Shown here: positions 16,826-26,123 of the stretch, one piece after another
Layout: the number at the start of each line of letters is the position of its first letter
Position numbering within the stretch: position 1 is the first letter of the stretch
Source: Schlegelella_A sp035995885
GTDB lineage: Bacteria > Pseudomonadota > Gammaproteobacteria > Burkholderiales > Burkholderiaceae_C
DNA: 64,000 nt
NCBI GenBank assembly: GCA_035995885.1
Contig: DASYKC010000085.1
Span: 1 to 64,000, forward strand
Reading direction: 5' to 3'
Notes under the pieces: model-generated
What the model saw: the letters and a program-made list of their open reading frames with translations, nothing else
What the model was told of the DNA's origin: nothing
Database searches by the model: none
Position numbers and translations under genes: made by a program

Positions 16826-17901
16826 GGCGTGCCGCCGCCCTTGCCGTCGCTGGAGCCCGCGGCGCCGGATGCGGCGCCGTCTCGCTCGCTCTCACGCCAA
16901 CGTGCGATCACCTCGCGTTCACGCGCCGCCGTCAATTTGCCGCGGCGGCGCGGGTCGTCATCCACCAGCGTGCCGGCCTCGTCGAGGACCGCGTCGACGG
17001 TCGCGGCGAGCGGCCGCGTGACGAGACCCGCAGCGACGGCGCGACTGCAGTCGACGCGCGCCAAGCCGCGGTACTGCGGATCGCTCGACGGCAGCCAGAG
17101 CGGCAGCTCGCTCCACGGCGCGACGCCTTGCTCGAGCAGGAAGGCCTCGCCGACCGGAACGAAGCGCAGCGGCGCCGCGCCACGCCGGCGCGCGGCGTCG
17201 ATGCAGGTCTCGAGCAGGGCCGGCCAGTCGCACGCGCCGCCGCCCTGCGGGCCGGTCGCGTTGTAGGCGCCGCCGGCGTCGGCCTCGACGGCGCGAACGG
17301 TCCAGTCGGCGAGGTCGCGGACGTCGATCAGCTGGATCGGCTCGTCGGCCGGGACGTCGGGAACGAGGGCGTCGCCGCCGGCGAGCGCGCGCCACGGCCA
17401 ATGGCTGAAGCGGCCGGACCGGTCGCGCGGCCCGACGATGAGGCCGGGCCGGACGATCAGCGCGCGCGCGCCGAACGCGGCCGCGACGACGCGCTCGCAC
17501 GCCGCCTTCTGCGCGCCGTAGTGGGCGAGGTCGCGATCGTCCTCGGCGACATCGTCGCTGACAGCGAGCGGGTCTTCTTCGCGCACCGGCGCGTGCGCGA
17601 ACGACGCGTACGCCGAGATGCTCGAGACAAAGCAGTAGCGACCGCACGACGCGAGCGCTGCGGCGCTCGCCCGCACGTCCGTCGGCACGTAGCCGCAGGT
17701 GTCGACGACGGCGTCGAACTCGCGCCCCTGCAGCAGCGCGAGGTCGCTGCTGCGGTCGCCGACGATCGCCTCGACGCCGTCCGGCCAGTCGCTGCGCGAG
17801 CGGCCGCGGTTGAACACGGTCAGCGCGTGGCCGCGCGCGAGCGCGCTGTCGACGATCGCCGCACCGAGGAAGGCGCCGCCGCCGATGACGAGGATGTTCA
17901 C
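16822..17901 (-). CDS. NAD-dependent epimerase/dehydratase family (extended SDR) protein
   Basis: A 359-aa Rossmann-fold protein beginning at a GTG (17901). The nucleotide motif is VIGGGAFLGAAIV (about residues 5-17), a GGxxxxG form of the SDR glycine motif. The catalytic pair appears as YGAQK (about 126-130) with an upstream SSISAY serine. Downstream segments RPGLIVGPRDRSGRF and IQLIDVRDLADW are as in NAD-dependent epimerases of the isoflavone-reductase-like or RNA-binding subgroup. The substrate is unknown. The four-base overlap with pobA indicates co-expression, although a role in aromatic catabolism is not evident. Confidence 0.85.
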   Translation of the reverse strand: MNILVIGGGAFLGAAIVDSALARGHALTVFNRGRSRSDWPDGVEAIVGDRSSDLALLQGREFDAVVDTCGYVPTDVRASAAALASCGRYCFVSSISAYASFAHAPVREEDPLAVSDDVAEDDRDLAHYGAQKAACERVVAAAFGARALIVRPGLIVGPRDRSGRFSHWPWRALAGGDALVPDVPADEPIQLIDVRDLADWTVRAVEADAGGAYNATGPQGGGACDWPALLETCIDAARRRGAAPLRFVPVGEAFLLEQGVAPWSELPLWLPSSDPQYRGLARVDCSRAVAAGLVTRPLAATVDAVLDEAGTLVDDDPRRRGKLTAAREREVIARWRESERDGAASGAAGSSDGKGGGTP

Positions 17902-17923
17902 GCCGTGCCGCTGCCCGCGCTGC

Positions 17924-19801
17924 TCACGCCGGTTGCGGCAGCGGCGTCGCGCAGTTGGCGCAGAACTTGGCGCCGGGCGGCGCTTCGGTGCCGCAGGCCG
18001 AGCAGAAGCGCTTGCGCGGCGCTGCCGCGCCGAAGCCGGCGCCGGGGCCGGCGCCCGTGCCCGTGCCCGTGCCGGCGCCGCCGCCGCTGCTCGCGCCGGC
18101 GCCGCTGAAGCCGACCGACTGGTGCGCCGCCGCCGTGTGCAGGTCGCGCTGCAGCTGCGCCGCCGACGCCGCGTTCGGCGCGCCCGCGTCCATCGCCCGC
18201 TCGCCGGCGTTGAGCGCGGCGATGCGCTTCTCGTCCTCGCCGCTGAAGGGCGCGACCAGCACGCTCTGGCTGCGCGCGAACTGCATCAGCTGCGCCGCGA
18301 GCGCCTTCGCTTCCTGCTCGGTCGAGAACATCGCCGTCACCTGGCGCGCGTCGTCCTTGCCGAAGACGACCGACTCGATCCGCGCGCGCCAGACGCGCAA
18401 GGTCATCGCCTCGGTGCGGACGACGTTGTTCTCGGTGTTCATCCGGCTCGTGAAGTTGTTGCCGGTGCCGATGCGCGAGGTCTGCCAGCTGCCGACCATC
18501 TCGACCCAGGTCAGGATCGACTCGAAGTTGAAGCGGCCCCAGAGGCGCGCCGACGCCTGGAAGCAGAACGCCGCGACGAGGGCGAGGATGGCCGACGTGC
18601 CGACGAGCGAGAAGCGGTTCTGCTGCCATGGCGCGGCGACGTCGAAGTTGCGGACGAAGACGAGCGTCATGCCGATCGCGGCCAGCACCAGCACGGTCGC
18701 GTAGAGGTCGAGGAGGAGGAGGGCGCGGTGGCGTGGCGTCGACAGCGCCGCGCTCACCGTCGGCGCCTTCGTTCCCGAGATCGGCAGCGGCTGGCTCTCC
18801 TCGAACAGCTCGCCGGCGAAGTTGCCCGAGGGCGTTGCCGCCGCGACCACGGGCTCGATGCGCGCATAGCGGCGGTTCGGGATGCGCTCGGTCCAGCTCG
18901 ACTGCAGGAGGCGGTCGAGCTCGTCCATCAGGGTCGACGGCGGCGCGTTCATCGACAGCCGCTCCTGCTCGACGCTGGCGCGCGTCTGCGGCGCGGCATC
19001 GACCTGGGCCAGGATCGCGGCCATCGCCAGCGCGCAGGCGACGAGCGCGGTGCCGAGCATGACGAAGGTCTGGGTGTCGAGCGAGAACGCGCCGAGCGGC
19101 GGCAGCCTGGCCGCGACCAGGCCGATCACGACCGGGCCGAGGATGGCCGCCGCGACCAGGCCGACGAGCGACGCCGTCGTCACGCGCGCCTTGTGCTGCG
19201 AGAGCACCGGCCGGATCAGGAAGACGACGCCGAAGATGAAGTAGAGGATGCCGATCCACGGCCGCGTCAGGGCGTTGCCGAAGACGAACCACGAGAACGC
19301 GAAGCTGAGCAACGTTGCCGCGATCGCCGCCAGGTTGAACATGTAGCGGCGCGCCAGCAGCTGCACCTCGCGCGGCGCGGTGATGAGGGTCGGCGACCAG
19401 TGGTAGAGCAGGCCCTCGATCGCGCCCTGCGGCTCGGGATAGGTCAGGCCGCCCTGGCGCAGGATCTCCTTGATCGCGGTCGCGGCGGGCGAGCCGCCGC
19501 TCGCGCCGCCGGGAATCTCGGGCGCGAGCGACGCCGGCCGGCCGCGGCCGAAGAAGAAGCGCAGCCGCGTCGCCGCCGTCGCCGCCGCGACGAGGCCGGC
19601 GCCGAGGAGAAGCAGGCCGGCGAGGAAGGGCGCGGCGGCGAGGCGCAGCGCGCTCTGCTCGATCGCGCTGCGCGCCCAGAGCAGGCTGACGACGCCGGCG
19701 ACGACGAGCAGGCCGCCGCACAGCCAGAGCAGCCGGTTCTGCAGCTGATACGGATTGGGCAGCTCGAGCAGCTTCGATTCCGACCCGTACTCGTAGGACA
19801 T
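17924..19801 (-). CDS. Multi-pass membrane protein with C-terminal zinc ribbon
   Basis: A 625-aa protein with several hydrophobic helices: two near the N-terminus (about 25-75), a group at about 165-275, and two at about 375-425. A soluble segment follows (about 440-540) and then a Gly/Thr/Ala repeat linker. It ends with a zinc ribbon CSACGTEAPPGAKFCANCA (about 598-616). The ribbon is of the small type found at the ends of many bacterial membrane proteins. I recognise no enzyme motif. It lies just upstream of the epimerase-pobA pair on the same strand. Confidence 0.8.
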   Translation of the reverse strand: MSYEYGSESKLLELPNPYQLQNRLLWLCGGLLVVAGVVSLLWARSAIEQSALRLAAAPFLAGLLLLGAGLVAAATAATRLRFFFGRGRPASLAPEIPGGASGGSPAATAIKEILRQGGLTYPEPQGAIEGLLYHWSPTLITAPREVQLLARRYMFNLAAIAATLLSFAFSWFVFGNALTRPWIGILYFIFGVVFLIRPVLSQHKARVTTASLVGLVAAAILGPVVIGLVAARLPPLGAFSLDTQTFVMLGTALVACALAMAAILAQVDAAPQTRASVEQERLSMNAPPSTLMDELDRLLQSSWTERIPNRRYARIEPVVAAATPSGNFAGELFEESQPLPISGTKAPTVSAALSTPRHRALLLLDLYATVLVLAAIGMTLVFVRNFDVAAPWQQNRFSLVGTSAILALVAAFCFQASARLWGRFNFESILTWVEMVGSWQTSRIGTGNNFTSRMNTENNVVRTEAMTLRVWRARIESVVFGKDDARQVTAMFSTEQEAKALAAQLMQFARSQSVLVAPFSGEDEKRIAALNAGERAMDAGAPNAASAAQLQRDLHTAAAHQSVGFSGAGASSGGGAGTGTGTGAGPGAGFGAAAPRKRFCSACGTEAPPGAKFCANCATPLPQPA

Positions 19802-19908
19802 GCGAGACCCCGTGGCGATGCGTCGCGGCGAGTTTAGGGCCAGTCTTTCGCGGCTCGGCGCCGGCCCCGCCCAGGCGCCATGCGCGGGCGGGCGCTACCC
19901 TCGCGTCA

Positions 19909-20003
19909 TGGCGCCGAACCCGCCCGCCGATCCGCGCACCGATGCCGGCGCCGACCCGCTCGCGCCGGTGCGTGCGCTGTTCGCCGATCTCGAGGTCCTC
20001 TGA
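19909..20003 (+). CDS. Possible 31-aa leader peptide ahead of the glycosylase gene
   Basis: A short frame from the ATG at 19909, product beginning MAPNPPADPRTDAGADP and ending ALFADLEVL. It has no Shine-Dalgarno site, but a weak -10-like TACCCT lies exactly six bases before the ATG, as at other possibly leaderless starts in this window. It ends 22 bases before the glycosylase start. It may be a real peptide or chance. Confidence 0.25.
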
Positions 20004-20025
20004 GGCCGGCGCAGCCGGCGCGGCG

Positions 20026-20763
20026 ATGCCCGAGGGTCCGTCGATCGTCATCCTCAAGGACGAGGCGCGCGGCGTCGTCGGCCGGCGCATCGTCGCCGTC
20101 GAGGGCAACACGAAGATCGCCAAGGAGCGTCTCGTCGGCGAGCGCGTCGTCGCGCTGCGCAGCTGGGGCAAGCACTTCCTGGTCGAGCTGCCGACCTTCT
20201 CGCTGCGCGTCCACTTCATGATGTTCGGCAGCTACCGCGTCGACGAGCGCAAGGACGCGCCGCCGCGCCTGGCCCTTCGCTTCGACGGCGGCGGCGAGCT
20301 CAACCTCTACACCTGCTCGGTGCGCTTCATCGACGAGCCGCTCGACGAGATCTACGACTGGAGCGCGGACGTGATGGCCGACGCGTGGGATGCGGCGGCG
20401 GCGCGGCGCAAGCTGCGCGCGATGCCCGAGGCGCTGGTCTGCGACGCGCTGCTCGACCAGAACGTCTTCGCCGGCGTCGGCAACATCATCAAGAACGAGG
20501 TGCTGTTCAGGATCCGCCTGCACCCGCTCTCGAAGGTCGGCGCGCTGGCGCCGAAGAAGCTCGCCCAGCTCGTCGACGAGGCGCGCCGCTACAGCTTCGA
20601 CTTCCTCGAATGGAAGCGGGCGTACGTGCTCAGGAAGCACTGGCTCGCGCACACCAAGCGGACGTGCCCACGCTGCCACATCCCGTTCGCGAAGGCGCAT
20701 CTCGGCCGGACGCAGCGGCGCAGCTTCTTCTGCGAGCGCTGCCAGCGTCGCTACGGCGGCTGA
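20026..20763 (+). CDS. Fpg/Nei-family DNA glycosylase/AP lyase
   Basis: Base-excision repair enzyme that excises oxidised bases and cuts the abasic strand. 245 aa from the ATG at 20026, chosen because the family requires Pro at position 2 and Glu at 3 (MPEGPSIVILKDE), the catalytic pair after Met removal. Seen: SWGKHFLVEL, the helix-two-turn-helix segment DQNVFAGVGNIIKNEVLFR (about residues 144-162) and a C-terminal zinc finger with CPRCH and CERC (about 216-240). It is closer to endonuclease VIII-like members than to classical MutM, but the exact substrate range is uncertain. Confidence 0.9.
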   Translation: MPEGPSIVILKDEARGVVGRRIVAVEGNTKIAKERLVGERVVALRSWGKHFLVELPTFSLRVHFMMFGSYRVDERKDAPPRLALRFDGGGELNLYTCSVRFIDEPLDEIYDWSADVMADAWDAAAARRKLRAMPEALVCDALLDQNVFAGVGNIIKNEVLFRIRLHPLSKVGALAPKKLAQLVDEARRYSFDFLEWKRAYVLRKHWLAHTKRTCPRCHIPFAKAHLGRTQRRSFFCERCQRRYGG

Positions 20764-20896
20764 CCGGCCGCGCCGGCGCCGACCTGAAAGCAGGCGTTCG
20801 TGCGGTTTTCCACGCTCGCCCGCCTGCTCAAGCTCGCCCGGGCACCGCCGATAACTCGCTATCCGCGCTTGCCCGTTGCGCGCCGTTTTCAACCCC

Positions 20897-22279
20897 ATGA
20901 AAAAAGCCCGTCCCACCGATGAGATCGACGTCCAGGCGCTGCGCGTCGGCATGTTCGTTCATCTCGGCATGGGCTGGATGTCGCATCCGTTTCCGCTCAG
21001 CAGCTTTCGCATCACGACGGCGGCGCAGCTGGCGACGATCCGCTCGCTCGGCCTGCGCACCGTGCGCTGGAGCCCGCAGCAGAGCGACCTCTCGCACGAC
21101 GAGGCGGTGCGCGGCCTGACGACGCTGCCCGGGCCGATCGGCGCGATCGCCGGCGACGCCGCCAACGACTCGGGCCTCGACGACGACGACGACGACGATG
21201 CCGACGCCACCGACACCGTCCCCTATGCCCTGCCCGCCGATGCCAACGTCGTCGACGCCGCCGTCCACGCGGCGCAGCGCGCCCATGCCGAACGGGCGCG
21301 CAAGCTCGCGCGCCAGCGCGAGGCCGAGGTGCGCTGCACGCGCCAGTACGGCGAGGCGGCGCGCGCCTGCCGCCAGGCCTTCGACCTCGTTCCCGGCAAG
21401 CCGCAGGAAGCGCGCGCGCAGGCCGAGGCGCTGTCGCGCTCGATCGTCGACAAGATGGTCGGCGAGCAGGACCTGTGCATCCGCATGCTGACCGAGGGCG
21501 CCGGCGACAAGGCGTCGATGCACGCGATGAACGTCGGCATCATCTCGCTGCTGATGGGCCGCTGCTTCGGCTTCGACGACGAGGAGATGCAGGATCTCGG
21601 CGTCGGCGCCATGCTGCACGACGTCGGCAAGATCGAGCTGCCGGCGCGGCTGCGCCACCGCGAGGACAACTTCTCGCCCAACGAGCTGCGCGTCTACGAG
21701 GAGCACGTCGAGCTCGGCCTGGTGCAGGCGCGGCGCATGGCCCTCAGCGCCGGCGCGATGGCGGTGATCGGCCAGCACCACGAGCACGCCGACGGCACGG
21801 GATTCCCGGGCAAGCTCAACAGCGACCGGATGACGATGGCGGCGCGCATCGTCGCCCTCGTCAACCGCTACGACAACTTCTGCAACCCGCATCTGCTGGC
21901 GCGCGCGCTGACGCCGCACGAGTCGCTGTCGCTGCTGTTCGCGCAGGGCCGCGCCAAGTTCGACACCTCGATCCTCGGCGCCTTCATCAAGATGATGGGC
22001 GTCTATCCGCCCGGCTCGATGGTCCAGCTCACCGACGACCGCTACGCCATCGTCGTCGCCGTCAACTCGGCGCGGCCGCTCAAGCCGAGCGTCCTCGTCC
22101 ATGACCCGGCGACGCCGCGCGCCGACGCGCTCGTCCTCGACCTCGAGAGCGCCGGTGGCGTCGGCATCCGGCGCAGCGTCCGCGCCCAGCAGCTGCCGCC
22201 GACGGCGCTCGACTACCTCGCGCCGAGCGCGCGCGTCACGTACTTCTTCGAGCCCTCGGCTCCGGCCGAGGACGAATGA
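20897..22279 (+). CDS. DUF3391/HD-GYP-type cyclic-di-GMP phosphodiesterase
   Basis: 460-aa putative cytoplasmic phosphodiesterase of c-di-GMP. The N-terminal DUF3391 region (about residues 5-65, VQALRVGMFVHLGMGWM) is followed by a run of consecutive Asp residues near 95-103, a charged helical stretch and the HD domain (HDVGKIELP, His about 241). The expected GYP signature reads GFP in HHEHADGTGFPGK (about 290-305), a conservative change. The ATG at 20897 is used; an in-frame TTG at 20876 would add seven residues. The gene overlaps the PAS gene by four bases (ATGA), so the two are probably translated together. Confidence 0.88.
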   Translation: MKKARPTDEIDVQALRVGMFVHLGMGWMSHPFPLSSFRITTAAQLATIRSLGLRTVRWSPQQSDLSHDEAVRGLTTLPGPIGAIAGDAANDSGLDDDDDDDADATDTVPYALPADANVVDAAVHAAQRAHAERARKLARQREAEVRCTRQYGEAARACRQAFDLVPGKPQEARAQAEALSRSIVDKMVGEQDLCIRMLTEGAGDKASMHAMNVGIISLLMGRCFGFDDEEMQDLGVGAMLHDVGKIELPARLRHREDNFSPNELRVYEEHVELGLVQARRMALSAGAMAVIGQHHEHADGTGFPGKLNSDRMTMAARIVALVNRYDNFCNPHLLARALTPHESLSLLFAQGRAKFDTSILGAFIKMMGVYPPGSMVQLTDDRYAIVVAVNSARPLKPSVLVHDPATPRADALVLDLESAGGVGIRRSVRAQQLPPTALDYLAPSARVTYFFEPSAPAEDE

Positions 22280-23058
22280 ACAATCCGCTTCCCGTCGATC
22301 CGTTCAGCGTCGCGGAGGCGGCGCGGCGCACCTGGCCGGCGCTGATCGAGGCGATGCTCGAGGCCGTCTGCCTGGTCGAGCCCGAGGGGCTGCGCATCGT
22401 CGCCGCCAACGGCGCCGCCGGCCGCCTGCTCGGCATCGAGCCGGCCGAGCTGGTCGGCCGCGACATGCTCGCCACGGCACCGACGCCCGAGGACGAGTCG
22501 TTCTGGCAGCGCTGCGGCGAAAAAGGCGCCTGCGGCCACATCCTTTCCGATTCGTACGTCACCAGCGCCAGCGGCCGAGCCGTGCCGGTCGTGCGCCGGG
22601 TCAGCCGGATCGAGCCGGCGCCGGGCAATGCCCTCTACGTCGTCGCCCTCGTCGACCGCAGCGAGCAGAAGCGGGTCGAGGAGGCGGTCGCGGTCAGCAC
22701 TGCCGAGCTGGCGGCGACGCTCGAGTCGGTCGCCGACGGCGTCCTCGTCGTCGACCTCGCCGGTCACATCAGCAACTTCAATCGCCGCTTCGCCGCGCTC
22801 TGGGAGCTGCCCGACGAGATGCTCCTGCTCCACGCCGACGACGAGGTCTTCGACTGGATGCGCCAGCGCGTCGCCGACCCGGCCGCGTACATGCGCCGGC
22901 TGGCCGAGATCGAGGCGCAGACGCTGCTGCGCGCGACCGACACGCTGACCCTGCGCTCGGGCGTCGTCCTCGAGCGGGTGACGCTGCCGCAGCTGAGCAA
23001 GGGCCGGCCGATCGGCCGGGTGTTCTCGTTCCGGGTCGTCTCCTCGGCAACGTCCTAG
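22276..23058 (+). CDS. PAS-domain sensory protein without an output domain
   Basis: A 260-aa protein with two PAS-like regions: about 20-130 (ALIEAMLEAVCLVEPEGLRIVAAN) and about 140-255 (LESVADGVLVVDLAGHISNFNRRFAALW), joined by a short helix (DRSEQKRVEEAVAVSTAEL). No kinase, GGDEF, EAL or HTH segment follows. Translational coupling to the upstream HD-GYP gene suggests it senses a signal for that enzyme, by inference only. No cofactor-binding residue can be singled out. Confidence 0.82.
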   Translation: MNNPLPVDPFSVAEAARRTWPALIEAMLEAVCLVEPEGLRIVAANGAAGRLLGIEPAELVGRDMLATAPTPEDESFWQRCGEKGACGHILSDSYVTSASGRAVPVVRRVSRIEPAPGNALYVVALVDRSEQKRVEEAVAVSTAELAATLESVADGVLVVDLAGHISNFNRRFAALWELPDEMLLLHADDEVFDWMRQRVADPAAYMRRLAEIEAQTLLRATDTLTLRSGVVLERVTLPQLSKGRPIGRVFSFRVVSSATS

Positions 23059-23163
23059 GCCGGCCGCGCCGCCGGGCGCCCCGATTGCCGCGGGACCCGC
23101 TCCCTGCAATCGGTGCGCGACCTCGCTAAAGTCGAGGCGTTCACGACAACCCGGAACGCCACC

Positions 23164-24429
23164 ATGTCCGCGATCGCCGGTGTGCTCGAGCAGCGGCTCG
23201 GCTCCCTGAGTCTTCCCCTGGCCGTCGTCCTGCCCGGCGGGCGCCGGATCGGCCGCAAGGACGCGGCCGTCACGCTGCGCCTGAACGACCTGTCGCCGCT
23301 CGCCCACCTCGTCACCGGCGAGGTCGGCAAGGTCGGCCAGGACTACGTCGAGGGCAAGGTCGACCTCGACGGCGGCATGCGCGAGCTGATGGCCGCCGCC
23401 GCCGAGCTGATGCCGGGCGATCCGACCGAGCCGCGCGGCGCCGCGGCGCCGGCGCCGTTCGCCTGGGCGCGCCAGGCCGCGGCGATGACGCGCTCGCGCC
23501 TGCGCCACCGGCCCGAGACCGACGCCGAGCAGGTCCAGTTCCACTACGACGTCTCGGACGACTTCTATGCGCTCTGGCTCGACCCGCGCCGGGTCTATTC
23601 GTGCGCCTACTTCCGCGAGCCGGCGATGTCGATCGCCGAGGCGCAGACGGCCAAGCTCGAGCACATCTGCGCCAAGCTCATGCTGAAGGAAGGCGAGCGC
23701 TTCCTCGACATCGGCGCCGGCTGGGGCGGCCTGCTCCTGTTCGCCGCCGAGCACTACGGCGTTCGCGCCCAGGGCATCACCCTGAGCAAGAACCAGCACG
23801 CCCACGTCAACAAGCTGATCGCCGAGCGCGGCCTGGCCGGCCGGGTGCGCATGGACCTGCTCGACTACCGCCATCTCGACGAGAGCGAGCCCTACGACAA
23901 GATCGCCTCGGTCGGCATGTTCGAGCACGTCGGCCGCGCCCGCCTGCCCGAATACTTCGCCAAGATCCATCGCCTGCTCAAGCCGGGCGGCCTGCTTCTG
24001 AATCACGGCATCACCGCCGGCGGCACGCGCAATCTCCAGCTCGGCTCGGGCCTCGGCGACTTCATCGAGCGCTACATCTTCCCGGGCGGCGAGCTCGAGC
24101 ACGTCTCGCACGTCCTCGCGACGACGGCCGACGCCGGCCTCGAGGCGGTCGACATCGAGAGCCTCAGGCCGCACTACGCGAAGACGCTCTGGGCCTGGAG
24201 CGACGCGCTCGAGGCCCAGCTCGGCACGGCGCGCACGCTCACCACCGACACGGTCCTGCGCGCCTATCGCCTCTATCTCGCCGGCAGCGCGATGTGCTTC
24301 GAGCGCGCCTGGCTTTCGCTCTACCAGATGCTCTGCGCGCGCCGCACCGGCGACGTCGATTCCGGGCCGATGCGCGGCGCACAATCGGCGTTTCCGTTCA
24401 ACCGCGGCTACATGTATCCGCAGCGCTGA
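23164..24429 (+). CDS. cfa: Cyclopropane-fatty-acyl-phospholipid synthase family methyltransferase
   Basis: SAM-dependent enzyme that adds a methylene across double bonds of phospholipid acyl chains at the inner membrane. 421 aa from the ATG at 23164. Seen: N-terminal lipid-binding region, FHYDVSDDFYALWLDP (about residues 121-136), RVYSCAYF, SAM motif FLDIGAGWGGLLLFAA (about 180-195), GITLSKNQ and SVGMFEHVG (about 256-264), and a C-terminal SLRPHYAKTL...W segment. It overlaps the DUF1840 gene by one base (TGATG). Confidence 0.93.
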   Translation: MSAIAGVLEQRLGSLSLPLAVVLPGGRRIGRKDAAVTLRLNDLSPLAHLVTGEVGKVGQDYVEGKVDLDGGMRELMAAAAELMPGDPTEPRGAAAPAPFAWARQAAAMTRSRLRHRPETDAEQVQFHYDVSDDFYALWLDPRRVYSCAYFREPAMSIAEAQTAKLEHICAKLMLKEGERFLDIGAGWGGLLLFAAEHYGVRAQGITLSKNQHAHVNKLIAERGLAGRVRMDLLDYRHLDESEPYDKIASVGMFEHVGRARLPEYFAKIHRLLKPGGLLLNHGITAGGTRNLQLGSGLGDFIERYIFPGGELEHVSHVLATTADAGLEAVDIESLRPHYAKTLWAWSDALEAQLGTARTLTTDTVLRAYRLYLAGSAMCFERAWLSLYQMLCARRTGDVDSGPMRGAQSAFPFNRGYMYPQR

Positions 24430-24743
24430 TGTACCGTTTCAAGTCGAAGGCCGACGGCGATCTGATCATGATGGCGCCGGTCGGCGACCAGCTCCTGCGC
24501 ATCGTCGGCCGCGAGCCGGCAGCGAGAGGAATCATCGAGGTCGCGGCGTTGCCGCAGGCGATCACTGCGCTCGAGCAGGCGATCGCCGTCGCCGAGAAGG
24601 CGCGCGTCGAGTCGCGCCAGGCCGACGACGACGACACGGCCGGCGGCGCCAACGCGATCGGCCTGCAGCAACGCGCCTGGCCGATGCTGGAGATGATGCG
24701 GCGCTCGCTCGCCGAGCGCGCCGACATCGTCTGGGGCGTCTGA
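24429..24743 (+). CDS. DUF1840 domain protein
   Basis: A 104-aa protein starting MYRFKSKADGDLIMMAPVG, the standard beginning of DUF1840 proteins, which are confined largely to beta- and some gammaproteobacteria. The rest is mostly helical, with LPQAITALEQAIAVAEKAR and a C-terminal WPMLEMMRRSLAERADIVWGV. Function unknown. Its start overlaps the cfa stop, indicating translational coupling. Confidence 0.9.
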   Translation: MYRFKSKADGDLIMMAPVGDQLLRIVGREPAARGIIEVAALPQAITALEQAIAVAEKARVESRQADDDDTAGGANAIGLQQRAWPMLEMMRRSLAERADIVWGV

Positions 24744-24783
24744 GTCCGGTGCGCCGCGCCGGTCCATCGCAGCGAGGAAAGCC

Positions 24784-25428
24784 ATGAAACTCTGGAGCGA
24801 CAGCTGGCCGAACGGCGAGCGCATTCCGCCCCGCTACGCGTGCGGCCGGCTCGACGCCGGCGCCGGCACGACCTTCGCCGACGACGTCAACCCGCACCTC
24901 GCCTGGAGCGACCTGCCGCCGGCGACTAAGTCGCTGGTCCTCATCTGCCACGACTTCGACGTGCCGAGCCGCGGCGACGACGTCAACCAGCCCGGCCGCG
25001 AGATCCCGGCCGACCTGCCGCGCATCGACTTCTTCCACTGGCTGCTCGCCGACGTGCCGGTGACGACGGGCGCGATCACCGAGGGCGCGTTCGCCAGCGG
25101 CTTCGCGCCGAAGGGCAAGCCTGGCCCGGCGGTCACCGTGCCGGGGTTCGAAGGCGCGCGCCAGGGCGTCAACGATTTCACCGGCTGGTTCGGCGCCGAC
25201 CCGGCGCTCGCGGGCGACTACTTCGGCTACGACGGCCCGTACCCGCCGTGGAACGATTCGCTGGTCCACCACTACGTGTTCACGCTGTACGCGCTGTCGA
25301 TCGCGCGCGCGCCGGTCGAAGGGCGCTTCGCCGGCGCCGACCTGCGCAAGGCGATCGACGGCCACGTCATCGCCGAGGCCCTGCATTCGGGGACCTACAC
25401 GCTCAACCGGCGTCTGCTCGGCCCGTGA
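24784..25428 (+). CDS. YbhB/YbcL-type phosphatidylethanolamine-binding protein
   Basis: A 214-aa PEBP-family protein (Raf kinase inhibitor-like fold). Seen: RIPPRYACG near the N-terminus, VNPHLAWSDLPPATKSLVLICHDFDVP (about residues 38-64, the ligand-site Asp-x-Asp region), FFHWLLADVP and YPPWNDSLVHHYVFTLYALS. It is somewhat longer than E. coli YbhB through a loop near residues 65-80. Bacterial members have no settled function. The stop overlaps the GTG start of the next gene. Confidence 0.9.
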   Translation: MKLWSDSWPNGERIPPRYACGRLDAGAGTTFADDVNPHLAWSDLPPATKSLVLICHDFDVPSRGDDVNQPGREIPADLPRIDFFHWLLADVPVTTGAITEGAFASGFAPKGKPGPAVTVPGFEGARQGVNDFTGWFGADPALAGDYFGYDGPYPPWNDSLVHHYVFTLYALSIARAPVEGRFAGADLRKAIDGHVIAEALHSGTYTLNRRLLGP

Positions 25429-26123
25429 GCGGCGACGGAGACGCGACCGGCGCCGAGGTCACGCGCATCGTCGCCGTCCGCCACGGCGAGACCGAGTGGA
25501 ACGCGCAGATGCGGATGCAGGGCCAGCTCGACACGGCCCTCAGCGCGCGCGGCCGCTGGCAGGCGGCACGCACCGCCGAGGCGCTCGCGGGCGAGGGCAT
25601 CGAGACGATCTTTGCCAGCGACCTGGCGCGCGCCTTCGACACCGCACAGGCGATCGCCGCCGTTGTCGGCCTGCCGATCGAGACCGACGCCGGCCTGCGC
25701 GAGCGCAGCTTCGGCATCTTCCAGGGCCACACCTACGCCGAGATCGACTCGCTCTGGCCGGCCGACGCGGCGCGCTGGCGTCGCCACGAGCCGGCGTTCA
25801 AGCCCGAGGGCGGCGAGAGCCTGATCGAGTTCAGCGCGCGCGCCGTCGCCGCCGTGACGCGAATCGCCGCGCGCTCGCGCGGCCGCACGATCCTCGTCGT
25901 CAGCCACGGCGGCGTTCTCGACTGCCTGTACCGCGCTGCTGCCGGCCTCGATCTCGCCGCGCCGCGCTCGTGGGAGCTCGGCAACGCCGCCGTCAACCGC
26001 CTGCTCTTCACCGGCGAGCGCTTCACGCTGGTCGGTTGGAGGGACACCTCGCACCTCGAAGGCGATCCGCTCGACGACGGCAGCGAAGGCGACTGCCCGA
26101 CCGTGCCCCGGGTGGCGGCATGA
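25425..26123 (+). CDS. Histidine phosphatase (phosphoglycerate mutase-like) family protein
   Basis: A 232-aa phosphatase that uses a phospho-histidine intermediate. The start is a GTG overlapping the previous stop (GTGA), 19 codons before the catalytic VRHGETEWN (about residues 18-26). Other family elements: FASDLARAFDTAQAI, LRERSFGIFQGHTYAEI (general-acid Glu), PEGGESLIEF and VSHGGVLDCLYRAA (second catalytic His, about 166). The sequence matches the cobC/GpmB-like branch; the physiological substrate is unknown. The end overlaps the next gene by four bases. Confidence 0.9.
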   Translation: MSGDGDATGAEVTRIVAVRHGETEWNAQMRMQGQLDTALSARGRWQAARTAEALAGEGIETIFASDLARAFDTAQAIAAVVGLPIETDAGLRERSFGIFQGHTYAEIDSLWPADAARWRRHEPAFKPEGGESLIEFSARAVAAVTRIAARSRGRTILVVSHGGVLDCLYRAAAGLDLAAPRSWELGNAAVNRLLFTGERFTLVGWRDTSHLEGDPLDDGSEGDCPTVPRVAA

